A DNA stretch of 64,000 nucleotides from JAPLKB01 sp964532465 (GCA_964532465.1 CAZHHX010000013.1:1-64000); one strand, 5' to 3'. Positions 43,185 to 51,346 are shown, counted from the stretch's first letter. A program made the numbers and translations. Notes: generated by a model from the letters alone, not told the origin.

Positions 43185-43325
43185 ATGAGTATAGATAAAC
43201 TTTTACAAAGAGAAAACAGGGAGAAGGAAAAGGAATTATGGGAAAAGATTCCGCCGGCTTGAGTGGGTTACGGCATTTCAGATATTTTACAGATGTGGAT
43301 GGGCTGTAAGCCTTACAGGCCGTAG
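43185..43325 (+). other. possible short reading frame interrupted by an in-frame TGA
   Basis: From 43185 the frame reads MSIDKLLQRENREKEKELWE then KIPPA and a TGA at 43260. It then continues in the same frame VGYGISDILQMWMGCKPYRP and a TAG at 43323. Both parts look protein-like. The TGA could be a selenocysteine codon, a nonsense mutation or chance. The second half lies inside the inverted repeat of the next entry. No family was recognised. Confidence 0.3.
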
Positions 43326-43478
43326 ACCATGATTATATGACAAGAACTGTTTTAGCCGGGTACCCACGAGCAGCTAATTATTTTGAAGGCAGCCGCCTGT
43401 CACGTGGGTGGCAAACGTCGGAGGATCGTAAGGCGCGGCAGACCGCCGCAGATTAAAATGTCTAAAATGCCGTAACCC
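43265..43478. repeat. 214-bp structured element with 25-bp inverted arms
   Basis: GGGTTACGGCATTT at 43265 and 11 more bases pair with 43454-43478 with two mismatches. Inside are further short hairpins (GGCTGTAAG/CTTACAGGC and the CCCACGAG...CGTGGG pair). No target duplication is seen. It could be an ncRNA with a long terminal stem or a mini-transposon. The 550-base gap around it has no intact gene. Confidence 0.5.
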
Positions 43479-43568
43479 GACCAGGAGAACAAAGACAAAC
43501 TGCTTAAGAATAAGAGCTAAGGGAAGGAAGCTATTACCAATACCTTGTCGGATAAAAGGAGGATTTTA

Positions 43569-44267
43569 ATGGACAAAGAACTTGCATCACAATGCGCGGC
43601 ATGTGAACATCCGGCCCGTGAACGGGCCTGTATGAACCCCAAGGGCAAGGGTACAAAAGGGTGCCCGACAATGGTGTCTCGTACCATATCGGAAAAAGCC
43701 CGTAAGGAATATGATAAAGAAGATATCCACGAATTTGCCAGACAGGCATCTATTCAGGAAGGCGAGTGCTACTCCGGAAAGGATAAAAAACCCTTTGTTA
43801 TGCATCCTGTAAAACCAAGGATAGTGGAAATTGCAGAATTCGCAGATAAGATGGGCTATAAAAAGCTTGGTCTCATTTTCTGCATGGGCCTTGCGAAAGA
43901 AGCATCTCTTGTAAACGATATGCTGAAATATCACGGATTTGATGTCGTATCCGTTGTTTGCAAAGCCGGGTGTGTTTCCAAAGAGGAGATTGGCATCAAA
44001 GAGCATGAAAAAATCCAGGCCGGTAAGCACGAGACCATGTGTAATCCCATTCTCCAGGCTATGGTAACCAATGAGGCAAAAACTGACTTCAACATCCTCC
44101 TCGGCCTTTGCGTTGGACATGATTCACTTTTTTTCAAATATGCCGATGCCCCCACAACGGTTCTGGCAGTAAAAGACAGGGTTACCGGCCATAACCCGCT
44201 GGCAGCAGTCTACACAATGGGCAATTTTTACTCCTGGGTCAAGTCAGGCAAATCTCCAACAAGATAA
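43569..44267 (+). CDS. DUF1847 putative metal-binding protein
   Basis: A 232-residue cysteine-rich protein. CAACEHPARERACMN at the N-terminus forms a putative metal site, followed by KPRIVEIAEFADKMGYKKLGLIFCMGL and CKAGCVSKEEIG, then MCNPILQA and LLGLCVGHDSLFFKYADAPTTVLAVKDRV, the DUF1847 pattern. Cysteines suggest a metal or Fe-S cofactor; no enzymatic role is established. AGGAGG precedes the ATG at 43569. It lies downstream of the structured element and may be its regulated gene. Confidence 0.85.
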   Translation: MDKELASQCAACEHPARERACMNPKGKGTKGCPTMVSRTISEKARKEYDKEDIHEFARQASIQEGECYSGKDKKPFVMHPVKPRIVEIAEFADKMGYKKLGLIFCMGLAKEASLVNDMLKYHGFDVVSVVCKAGCVSKEEIGIKEHEKIQAGKHETMCNPILQAMVTNEAKTDFNILLGLCVGHDSLFFKYADAPTTVLAVKDRVTGHNPLAAVYTMGNFYSWVKSGKSPTR

Positions 44268-44280
44268 TGTCCGACAGGTT

Positions 44281-44336
44281 ATACCAAGTAAGCTTTCAAA
44301 AAATAAATAATGAATATTTGAAAGCTTACTTGGTAT
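44281..44336. repeat. dispersed hairpin repeat B, copy 1
   Basis: ATACCAAGTAAGCTTTCAAA at 44281-44300 is a perfect inverted repeat with 44317-44336 around an AT-rich loop. A related hairpin is at 51212-51270, and a half-site GACTTGGTATTAT lies at 44371. Confidence 0.7.
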
Positions 44337-44412
44337 TATGCCCGGTAAATCAGACTTATAATGTTTGACAGCGACTTGGTATTATCCGGAATATCATCAA
44401 TAAAGAAATGAT

Positions 44413-45183
44413 TTATATAATGAAAAACCAGAAAGATACCGCGAGGATGATCCGGTATATGCCGAAGCTGATAAAAGTATGATGCTTTATATAATTGAGG
44501 AGAAACTTCACGCTCAGCAGGGCAAATATAAAAGAAACAATGAAGCCGATAGATAAAAAATTGATCTGTGCCATCGAAAACTGACTTGCGTTTTTCATTA
44601 AGTCCAGCGCTGTCGCTGCCAGCATTGTCGGTACTGCCAGGAGAAAGGAAAATTCAACGATGGTTTTTCTTCTCAGGCCCAGTATCAAGCCCCCCACTAT
44701 TGTAGCAGCCGACCGGGAAACGCCGGGGATCATGGCAATGGACTGGAACAAACCGATCATAAGAGCCGAACGATAAGGAATGTTACTGATGTCGTCCACA
44801 GCGTCATCCTTTTCTTTGTGGAGTATTTCAAAGACAATGAGGCATATCCCTCCGATAAACATCGACCAGAGGACTACCTGATTGCTTTTCATGAGATACT
44901 GTTTGATGATCTTATAAAAGAGAAGGCCCAGGGCTGCCGTGGGAAGAAAAGCCAGTATAACCCTTTTGAGAGCCTCGAAGTTGACAAGCAGAGTCTTCCA
45001 GTAAAGGACAACAACGGACAGGATGGCTCCAAACTGGATAACTATTTCAAAGGTCTTGAGAAATTCCGTCTGCGAAAGACCCAACAACTGGGCTGTAAGC
45101 ATGAGGTGACCTGTTGATGATATGGGAAGAAACTCCGTTATACCTTCAACAATGCCGAATATAAGCGCCTGGAGCAGATTCAC
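44413..45183 (-). CDS. uppP: undecaprenyl-diphosphatase (BacA family)
   Basis: A 256-residue membrane protein with about seven to eight membrane helices. EGITEFLPISSTGHL at the N-terminus and GVSRSAATIVGGLILG in the second half are the two conserved catalytic motifs. It dephosphorylates undecaprenyl diphosphate to recycle the lipid carrier for peptidoglycan and LPS O-chains, and gives bacitracin resistance when overexpressed. The gene is complete and unlinked to others. Confidence 0.94.
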   Translation of the reverse strand: MNLLQALIFGIVEGITEFLPISSTGHLMLTAQLLGLSQTEFLKTFEIVIQFGAILSVVVLYWKTLLVNFEALKRVILAFLPTAALGLLFYKIIKQYLMKSNQVVLWSMFIGGICLIVFEILHKEKDDAVDDISNIPYRSALMIGLFQSIAMIPGVSRSAATIVGGLILGLRRKTIVEFSFLLAVPTMLAATALDLMKNASQFSMAQINFLSIGFIVSFIFALLSVKFLLNYIKHHTFISFGIYRIILAVSFWFFII

Positions 45184-45228
45184 CGGATAATTGAACTATA
45201 TATATCTTCTCTTGTCAAAGATATTTTA

Positions 45229-45372
45229 TTCCAATTCAAAATCAAAGCGCTATCTTCGTTGGCTTCGTCATCGCCTCCTCGACGTACTTGTAGTACGCCT
45301 GCGCTTGCCCTCGCTTGACGGGGGTCGCTTCTTCCTCACCGCCTTGATTTCATCTTTGATTTTGAATTGGAA
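45229..45372 (-). mobile_element. MITE-like element A, copy 2
   Basis: A 144-bp element in the opposite orientation to copies 1 and 3. It starts TTCCAATTCAAAATCAAAG and ends with TTTGAATTGGAA. TTA is found on both sides (45226-45228 and 45373-45375). The inside matches the others closely. Confidence 0.85.
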
Positions 45373-45396
45373 TTAGACATAATCTGAAAAGATACC

Positions 45397-45432
45397 AAAA
45401 AAGGCGCCGGTTTATAATTTCGGCGCCTTTTT
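45397..45432 (-). terminator. rho-independent terminator after katA
   Basis: AAAAAAGGCGCCG pairs with CGGCGCCTTTTT around an 11-base loop. With a T-run on the minus strand it terminates katA; the symmetry makes it bidirectional. Confidence 0.8.
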
Positions 45433-45464
45433 ATTGCTTTCATTTATCGGATAATATATATGCC

Positions 45465-46916
45465 TTAGGGCACTTCGCTAAGGGGAATACCTAAAGCGTC
45501 AGCTACCCCCTTGCCGTAGGCAGGATCGGCTTTCAGGCAGTTGCCTATGTGGCGGACTTTAACCTCCTTCGGAGCGTCCCCGATAGCGCGGGCTGTATTT
45601 TCGAAGAGCACCTTCTGCTGATCGGCGCTCATGAGACGGAAGAGTTTGCCCGGTTGAGAATAGTAGTCTTCATCTGTACGGTGGTTCCAATGATCGGCAG
45701 TACCTTCCAGGCTGAGGGGCGGTTCAAAAAAATCAGGCTGTTGCTGCCACTCACCGTAACTATTGGGTTCATAGCCTAATGTGCTGCCATGATTGCCGTC
45801 AACCCGCATGGCGCCGTCGCGGTGGTAGCTGTGGAAGGGGCAGCGGGAGGCATTGACCGGTATCAGATGGTGGTTTACGCCGAGGCGATACCGCTGGGCA
45901 TCTCCATAGGAGAAGAGTCTTCCCTGGAGCATCTTGTCCGGCGAGAAACCTATTCCAGGCACAACATTAGCAGGATTAAAGGCTGCCTGTTCCACCTCGG
46001 CAAAATAGTTTTCCGGATTGCGGTTCAATTCGAGAACACCCACCTCGATAAGAGGATAATCCTTATGGAACCAGACTTTCGTGAGGTCAAAAGGATTGTA
46101 CGGACAGGTTGCTGCTTCATTCTCGGGCATTATCTGGACAAAGAATGTCCACTTCGGGAAATCGCTTTTTTCAATACTCTCATAGAGGTCGCGCTGGTGA
46201 CTTTCGCGGTCCTTGCCGACAATAGCTTCAGCTTCCTGGTCGGTGATGTTTTTGATACTCTGTTGGGTTTTAAGATGGAATTTAACCCAGTACCGTTCGT
46301 TATCGGCATTGATGAAGCTGAAGGTGTGACTGCCGAAGCCGTGCATATCGCGATAAGAGCATGGAATGCCGCGGTCGCTCATGACAATCGTAACCTGATG
46401 CAACGCTTCGGGCAGCGATGTCCAGAAGTCCCAGTTGTTTTTGGCGCTGCGCATGTTGGTGTGGGGGTCCCTTTTAACAGCATGGTTGAGATCAGGAAAT
46501 TTGAGAGGGTCGCGCAGGAAGAATACCGGCGTATTGTTGCCCACCAGATCCCAGTTTCCTTCTTCAGTATAGAACTTCATTGCAAAGCCCCGGATATCGC
46601 GCTCAGCATCGGCAGCGCCGCGCTCACCGGCCACCGTGGAAAAGCGAAGGAAGCACTCTGTCTTTTTTCCTATTTCTGAAAATATCTTTGCCTTGGTATA
46701 TTTTGTAATATCATGGGTAACGGTAAATGTGCCGTAAGCCCCGGAACCCTTGGCGTGCATACGCCGCTCAGGTATGACCTCACGGTCAAAGTGGGCAAGT
46801 TTTTCCTGAAACCATACATCCTGAAGCAGTGCGGGACCGCGCGGTCCCGCAGTCATAATGTTCTGGTTGTCGGCCACAGGCGCACCGGCATTATTGGTCA
46901 GTTTCTTCTTCTCCAT
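45465..46916 (-). CDS. katA: monofunctional heme catalase
   Basis: A 483-residue small-subunit catalase. FTVTHDITKYTKAK holds the distal histidine, RFSTVAGERGAAD the surrounding substrate channel, and RLFSYGDAQRYRLG the proximal tyrosine with the R-x-x-x-Y heme-binding pattern. It detoxifies hydrogen peroxide, which an anaerobe meets on oxygen exposure. AGGAGGTAACG precedes the ATG. The perR gene lies 25 bases upstream on the same strand, and the pair is the classic peroxide-response arrangement. Confidence 0.96.
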   Translation of the reverse strand: MEKKKLTNNAGAPVADNQNIMTAGPRGPALLQDVWFQEKLAHFDREVIPERRMHAKGSGAYGTFTVTHDITKYTKAKIFSEIGKKTECFLRFSTVAGERGAADAERDIRGFAMKFYTEEGNWDLVGNNTPVFFLRDPLKFPDLNHAVKRDPHTNMRSAKNNWDFWTSLPEALHQVTIVMSDRGIPCSYRDMHGFGSHTFSFINADNERYWVKFHLKTQQSIKNITDQEAEAIVGKDRESHQRDLYESIEKSDFPKWTFFVQIMPENEAATCPYNPFDLTKVWFHKDYPLIEVGVLELNRNPENYFAEVEQAAFNPANVVPGIGFSPDKMLQGRLFSYGDAQRYRLGVNHHLIPVNASRCPFHSYHRDGAMRVDGNHGSTLGYEPNSYGEWQQQPDFFEPPLSLEGTADHWNHRTDEDYYSQPGKLFRLMSADQQKVLFENTARAIGDAPKEVKVRHIGNCLKADPAYGKGVADALGIPLSEVP

Positions 46917-46941
46917 CGTTACCTCCTTTTTGTTTTATGGA

Positions 46942-47349
46942 TTATTTGTCCTTTTTATTGCTGCATTCCTTGCACAGTCCATAGTACTCGAAACGCATCT
47001 TATGAGCTTTAAAACCCGTTGAAGCCTCTATCGATGCCCGTGACAGAGATATACCCCCGTCAAAGTTTTCAATTTTACCACACTCTGCACAGATGAGATC
47101 AACGTGATCGGTCATGTTGCTTTCGTATCTGTTTTCCTGCTCGTAAAACTCAAGTTCTTTAATCAACCCTTCCTCTTTGAGCAACTTCAACGTGTAATAT
47201 ACTGTGGACATGCTGATATCAGGTATACTTTCTCTGGCTTTCAGAAAAACCGTACGCGCGCCGGGATGATTCTTATCACAGGAGAGAATATCAATAATTG
47301 CAAGACGTTGAGAGGTAAGTTTAATCCCTTTATTTCTGAGCGCGCTCAA
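46942..47349 (-). CDS. perR: Fur-family peroxide regulator (PerR-like)
   Basis: A 135-residue Fur/PerR regulator. The helix-turn-helix is in KLTSQRLAIIDIL... and ISMSTVYYTLKLLKEEGLI; a metal-binding H-x-D is seen in DHVDLICAEC, and the structural zinc site by the two CxxC pairs CAEC and CKEC at the end. PerR senses peroxide through iron-catalysed oxidation of histidines and derepresses katA. The autoregulatory operator is likely the palindrome at 47401. The gene is directly upstream of katA. Confidence 0.88.
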   Translation of the reverse strand: MSALRNKGIKLTSQRLAIIDILSCDKNHPGARTVFLKARESIPDISMSTVYYTLKLLKEEGLIKELEFYEQENRYESNMTDHVDLICAECGKIENFDGGISLSRASIEASTGFKAHKMRFEYYGLCKECSNKKDK

Positions 47350-47400
47350 AATTCCTGTTTTTATATCCTTTGAATTAATGAAAACCTCTCTTTTCTAATC

Positions 47401-47413
47401 AGGAATGATTCCT
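47401..47413. promoter_or_regulatory. palindromic operator candidate of perR-katA
   Basis: AGGAATGATTCCT is a perfect palindrome 52 bases before the perR start. TATATATAG beside it could be the -10 box on the minus strand. The position suits a Fur/PerR operator; the consensus differs from Bacillus Per boxes, so the identity is tentative. Confidence 0.5.
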
Positions 47414-47590
47414 AACTATATATAGCACAGATAACATATTTGTCAAGTTTGAAATCAGCAAAACAGGATAGAAGCTCTTTAATGAAATACCTTATCCGCA
47501 AGCGAATGAGGCATTAATGAAAATAAAACCGAAGAAAACTTCCAAAGCAAACTGCGGGGAGAATAATCAAAAAACATGCTGTTAATTCTT

Positions 47591-47610
47591 TTGTGATCAA
47601 CTGATCACAA
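47591..47610. repeat. 9-bp inverted repeat downstream of the MoaD-like gene
   Basis: TTGTGATCA and TGATCACAA are separated by two bases. It is close to the CRP/FNR half-site pattern but with a longer centre. It could be an operator of the divergent perR gene or a short terminator. Confidence 0.4.
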
Positions 47611-47621
47611 TCATATCAGCC

Positions 47622-47906
47622 TCACCCGACACCCATAATGTAAACAGTATCCCTCTCGTTTATGGGTGTATTCATTCGTTCACCGTATGATAAAAAACCT
47701 ATTTGATTCAGAGAGACCCGAATTTCCATATCAATCTCTTCTTTATCATCTAAAATGGCTTTTTTTACCCCATTTCCGAATTTTTTTATCAACTCGTTTA
47801 CCAGATCCCGTAAGGTATTCCCGGGAAAGGTAATATCAATGTCATTTTTCTTACCTAAAAGCTTATAAAGAGGAGCCACTCCTTTTACTGACAGACGAAT
47901 TTTCAT
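47622..47906 (-). CDS. MoaD/ThiS-like ubiquitin-fold protein
   Basis: A 94-residue beta-grasp protein (KIRLSVKGVAPLYKLLGKKND, TLRDLVNELIKKFG, DTVYIMGVG). The C-terminus is GVG instead of the GG of MoaD and ThiS, so sulfur carriage after processing is uncertain. The start at 47906 is chosen because GAGAGG precedes it. It may serve molybdopterin or another sulfur-transfer pathway. No other Moco gene is in the window. Confidence 0.7.
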   Translation of the reverse strand: MKIRLSVKGVAPLYKLLGKKNDIDITFPGNTLRDLVNELIKKFGNGVKKAILDDKEEIDMEIRVSLNQIGFLSYGERMNTPINERDTVYIMGVG

Positions 47907-47971
47907 GTCCATACCTCTCTGCAATATGATGTTTTGTCAGCCTTTTTTCCGGTCTGGAAATCCCGCGCGTT

Positions 47972-48502
47972 TTAATCAATATCAATTCTTTCCATGCCGA
48001 TTTTACAATACTTATGGGCCAGATCAACATAAAGGCCTCTGGAATAATCCCAAAAATCCTTTTCTTTCTGAGACATGTCCCGGATTTTCTTCGCCGGATT
48101 CCCTGCTGCTATTATCCCCGCGGGAATCTTCTGCTCCCGTTTTACTATAGTGCCTTCCGCTATGGTGGAGCCGTCGGATACTTCGGACCGGATGCTTAAA
48201 ATAGCGCCCATGCCTATCCCGCAATAATCACCGATCCGCTTTGCGTGTATAATCGCCCCGTGCCCGAGAATTACACCCTTGCCGATGGAACAGACATCAT
48301 CAGGCGGCGCGTGAACGACAACACCTTCCTCAACCGCTGTTTCGTCGCCAATTTCAATAGTGCCATAATCTCCTCTCAGGATTACGCCATGTCCGATATA
48401 GCAGTCATTTCCCACTCTTACATCCCCTATAATCAGCGCGGTTTCACTTACGTATGTGCCTGTCCCGAAAACAGGCTGCTTTCCATCAAATTTATAGAGC
48501 AT
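47972..48502 (-). CDS. gamma carbonic anhydrase family protein
   Basis: A 176-residue left-handed beta-helix protein. The hexapeptide pattern (VRVGNDCYIGHGVILRGDYG..., EEGVVVHAPPDD, GHGAIIHAKRIGDY) and the three zinc histidines in HAPPDD and GHGAIIH are typical of gamma-type carbonic anhydrases. Activity is not assured, as many relatives are inactive. GGAGG precedes the ATG at 48502. It lies between the MoaD-like and Mrp genes on the same strand. Confidence 0.85.
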   Translation of the reverse strand: MLYKFDGKQPVFGTGTYVSETALIIGDVRVGNDCYIGHGVILRGDYGTIEIGDETAVEEGVVVHAPPDDVCSIGKGVILGHGAIIHAKRIGDYCGIGMGAILSIRSEVSDGSTIAEGTIVKREQKIPAGIIAAGNPAKKIRDMSQKEKDFWDYSRGLYVDLAHKYCKIGMERIDID

Positions 48503-48555
48503 TTTCACCTCCGGAAATATCTTATGGTATTGGCAATAACTTCTTTCCCTTTGCT

Positions 48556-48845
48556 CTTATTCTTAAGCAGTTTGTCTTTGTTCTCCTGGACGGTCAATGG
48601 CATGTCGGGTATGTCCATCTTTGGCGGTCTGCTACACCTTGCGATCTTCCGACGTACGTTCAGTACGTCTTCAGCCTGCAAGGCTTGCAGCCCATCCAAA
48701 ACTGAACATGTTGCTCGATACTGCCTCGCAATGAAACCCTCCCCGACATGCCGTCGCCCACTCAAGCCGGATTCCCATCTGCCATTATTTGCTGATGTGA
48801 ATCCGGCGGAATCTTTTCCCATACTTCCTTGTCCCTCTCCCTGCG
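48556..48845. repeat. dispersed repeat E, copy 2
   Basis: The two parts of copy 1 (8752-8906) are separated here by about 150 bases that include a GACGTACGTTCAGTACGTC palindrome and part of a common ATGTTGCTCG/TGCCTCGCAAT motif. No gene is credible in this 350-base gap. Confidence 0.6.
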
Positions 48846-48860
48846 TACCTGTAACCACTT

Positions 48861-49706
48861 TTATGCCTTGAGCAAAACCCTCTCATCATTACCGAATATG
48901 ACTATCCGCTCGACAATATCATCGAATTTCTGAGCTGTCTTTGTATTCGGGTAGGAATGCATATAGGGCTTTTCTTCGTCGCCGCTTTTTACAATATCCG
49001 GGTCAAGAGGTATCTTTCCAAGGAAGGGGACTTTGAATCTTTCCGAAAGCTTTTCGCCGCCGCCGGAAGAAAATATGTTTACTTCTTCGCCACAGTGAGG
49101 GCAGACAAAACCGCTCATATTCTCAATAATCCCTGCTATGGGAAGATTGAGCTGTCTGCAGAAAACAATACACTTTTCCACGTCAACCGTTGCAACCTGC
49201 TGAGGCGTGGTAACGATAATGGCGCTGCTTTTTTTGCCCAGCATCTGGGCAATGGAGAGAGGTTCATCACCTGTACCGGGAGGACAGTCCACTACAAGGC
49301 AATCCAGGTCTCCCCAGACTACATGCTGGAGAAACTCCCGTATAACTTTCCCTTTCATAGGTCCTCTCCAGATAACCGGTGTCTCAGTCCCGTCAACCAA
49401 AAGCCCCATAGAAACAACCTTCAGTTGATTGTAGACCTCAACAGGAACAATCTCTTCATTTTTAATGCCCACACGTTGACCTGACAGGCCAAGCATTTTC
49501 GGTACGCTCGGTCCGTGGATATCCACATCAAGTATGCCTGTTCTCAATCCCCTTAAAGATAGACTCAGGGCAAGATTTACCGCTACAGTGCTTTTCCCGA
49601 CACCGCCCTTACCGGAAAGGACAATAAATACCTGTTTAATTCTTTCTAATTTTTCCTCCAATGCCTTGTCGTCTAATTGTTCTTCTGTTCCATGTCCGCA
49701 ATCCAT
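48861..49706 (-). CDS. mrp: Mrp/NBP35-family iron-sulfur cluster carrier ATPase
   Basis: A 281-residue P-loop ATPase. VLSGKGGVGKSTVAVNLALSL is the deviant Walker A motif with the signature lysine, and DILDVDIHGPSVPKML and CPPGTGDEPLSI follow. CPHCGEE provides the cysteines for a bridging Fe-S cluster. The N-terminal DUF59 domain of E. coli Mrp is missing. It helps assemble Fe-S clusters. The next gene upstream is a DUF134-NifX protein; this pair is common in sulfate reducers. Confidence 0.93.
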   Translation of the reverse strand: MDCGHGTEEQLDDKALEEKLERIKQVFIVLSGKGGVGKSTVAVNLALSLSLRGLRTGILDVDIHGPSVPKMLGLSGQRVGIKNEEIVPVEVYNQLKVVSMGLLVDGTETPVIWRGPMKGKVIREFLQHVVWGDLDCLVVDCPPGTGDEPLSIAQMLGKKSSAIIVTTPQQVATVDVEKCIVFCRQLNLPIAGIIENMSGFVCPHCGEEVNIFSSGGGEKLSERFKVPFLGKIPLDPDIVKSGDEEKPYMHSYPNTKTAQKFDDIVERIVIFGNDERVLLKA

Positions 49707-49828
49707 ATTTCCTCCAGAATAGATTTTAGTTTTGTATATATTTTTCTTATTGGCTTACCTGCCTTACATCCGGGGTTATAATCAAGTATTGTTTTTGCCT
49801 CTTTCTGAGCTCCTATCTTTTCTACCAA
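49673..49828 (-). CDS. possible small protein between DUF134-NifX and mrp
   Basis: A 51-codon frame reads LVEKIGAQKEAKTILDYNPGCK and then AGKPIRKIYTKLKSILEEIW. It may start at TTG (49828) and overlaps both neighbours. No family was recognised. The amino-acid make-up looks protein-like, yet no good ribosome binding site is present. Confidence 0.3.
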   Translation of the reverse strand: MVEKIGAQKEAKTILDYNPGCKAGKPIRKIYTKLKSILEEIWIADMEQKNN

Positions 49829-50580
49829 TGCTCCTGTACATCTGGCCCGGTCAGTTTGGTAAGGCTGTTTTCCTCAAATCCCTTAATTGCCTGTGCAACA
49901 GTTTTCTTCGAAACCGTATATACGTCAATGCCTGCTGCCCCGAGTATCCTGAAGGCATTGGGCCCCAAATGCCCGCTTACAATTGTTTTTGCCCCGGCAT
50001 TTATGACATTTTGAGCGCTTTGAATGCCTGCGCCCTGAAGCGCATTCAGGTTCTGTGAATTATCAATTACATCAAAGTTTTTGTTTTCCGGGTCATATAT
50101 GATAAGTTTTCTGCTTCTGCCGAAACGTTCGTCAACCATGCCCTCCATAGTTCCATCAACACTTGTTATTGCTATTTTAATTTTTCCTTCTGTTTCAACT
50201 GACAATATATCTTCTTTTCGGGACAAGGCCTTCCCCTTCTTCCCCTGCCTGCACATTTGCCGCCAGCCGCATGGCGGGACAAAATTTTCATCAACCGTGA
50301 CATTTCCTCCTTCTATCCTTAAAGCCTTGCCCTGAATAACAGCATGAGCCATCTTTTCATGGGCAGATAAAAGAAGGCGGTGAAATGTGGGCTGTGAAAC
50401 ATTCATTTGCGCAGCCGCCTCCTCCTGGGGTATCCCGAGTAAGTCTTTCAATCTTATTGCTTCGAGTTCATCGTGATGGAGAAGAACCTCCTCGATATCT
50501 CCTATTCTTACACCAACAGGTTTGAAATATGTTACCTGGGGGAGAAAACCGATGTTGCTTATGCACCGCGGTCGCGGCAT
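49822..50580 (-). CDS. DUF134 helix-turn-helix protein fused to a NifX/NafY-type domain
   Basis: A 252-residue protein in two parts. Residues 1-105 are DUF134, a putative DNA-binding domain with PQEEAAAQMNVSQPTFHRLLLSAHEKMA, starting MPRPRCISNIGF, and Cys-rich PPCGWRQMCRQGKK. Residues about 130-235 are a dinitrogenase iron-molybdenum-cofactor-like domain (KIKIAITSVDGTMEGMVDERFGRSRKLI, then AGAKTIVSGHLGPNAFRIL). Such fusions may sense a metal cluster and regulate Mrp-type cluster proteins. AAGGAGAT precedes the ATG. Its operon partner is mrp. Confidence 0.85.
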   Translation of the reverse strand: MPRPRCISNIGFLPQVTYFKPVGVRIGDIEEVLLHHDELEAIRLKDLLGIPQEEAAAQMNVSQPTFHRLLLSAHEKMAHAVIQGKALRIEGGNVTVDENFVPPCGWRQMCRQGKKGKALSRKEDILSVETEGKIKIAITSVDGTMEGMVDERFGRSRKLIIYDPENKNFDVIDNSQNLNALQGAGIQSAQNVINAGAKTIVSGHLGPNAFRILGAAGIDVYTVSKKTVAQAIKGFEENSLTKLTGPDVQEHW

Positions 50581-50726
50581 ATTTTATCTCCTTCGGATAT
50601 AGACTGTTAAATCAACGTGGTAAATCATGCTATGTGAATATATATTCAATTGAATAGATTGTCAACAGAATATTTTTGTAACGTTCAGCCAGCCGCGGGG
50701 AGACATTTCCCCCACTCTGGTTACGC

Positions 50727-50837
50727 TTTCTGAAAACGTTTCAGAAAAATTGTAAATATAGGACAGGCTTGGGTTTGCGAAGGATTTTACAGCGGTAGAA
50801 ACAGTTTCTACCGGGATTGCAGAAACTGTTTCTGCAA
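50727..50837. repeat. cluster of three perfect palindromes
   Basis: TTTCTGAAAACGTTTCAGAAA (50727), GGTAGAAACAGTTTCTACC (50794) and TTGCAGAAACTGTTTCTGCAA (50817) stand within 111 bases. They share the AGAAAC/GTTTCT half-site. The gap from 50581 to 51346 holds no convincing gene. Confidence 0.6.
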
Positions 50838-51211
50838 TTGCTCCGGTATAGGACAATGCCTTGGCAAAGAACAAGTTTTAGGTCCCTCAAGATCAATGTC
50901 AAGCCGCCTGAATTTCAAAATAAGGTTTCTGAGAGCAAACCGTGTGATGTGGCGTCAGCAGTGGTTTTACAGCAATTCCCCTGTTCTGTATTCACATTGA
51001 ATACAAGTATGCATACTCACCATTGTCCGGTATAAAAACAGAAGGTATTTTTCACTTTTTTAATGAGCCTGAACAACAAATTCATGGCGCACAGCATCCT
51101 ATAAATTTCTCCATTTCCTCACTAATGTATTGCGGAAAAGAACTGCACTATTATATAGTTGTATTATACCGGTTAGCTATCAGACATTAAATAAGTTGAT
51201 TAACCTGGCAT

Positions 51212-51270
51212 AATACCAAGTAAGCTTTCAATATATATAATAATTTAATGCTTGAAAGCAACTTGGTATT
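51212..51270. repeat. dispersed hairpin repeat B, copy 2
   Basis: AATACCAAGTAAGCTTTCAA pairs with TTGAAAGC/ACTTGGTATT at 51252-51270, one base shorter on the right. The sequence is near-identical to copy 1 at 44281. Confidence 0.65.
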
Positions 51271-51346
51271 ATACAAAAAGTGGATTACGGGAAACACAAT
51301 CGGTCAATTTAATTTCCCAATAACAAAAGTTATCGGGAATGGATAA

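Noticed and set aside
43185..43325. Selenoprotein call
   Set aside because: No selenocysteine machinery or recognised selenoprotein family is visible, and the hairpin after TGA does not clearly fit a bacterial SECIS. Kept only as an open possibility.
43265..43478. Retron ncRNA (msr-msd) reading of the inverted-arm element
   Set aside because: No reverse transcriptase gene is next to it.
45789..46679. Long open frame of 296 codons opposite katA
   Set aside because: It lies antisense to a full-length catalase with all motifs, and its protein has no recognisable family; long antisense frames are expected in such genes.
48505..48858. Minus-strand frame of 117 codons in the gap between the gamma-CA and mrp genes
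   Set aside because: It runs through repeat E, whose other copy is not open in the same way; a repeat-born frame is the simpler view.
50662..50874. Minus-strand frame with ETVS-like repeats
   Set aside because: The repetition comes from the palindromes in the DNA; no start signal or family.
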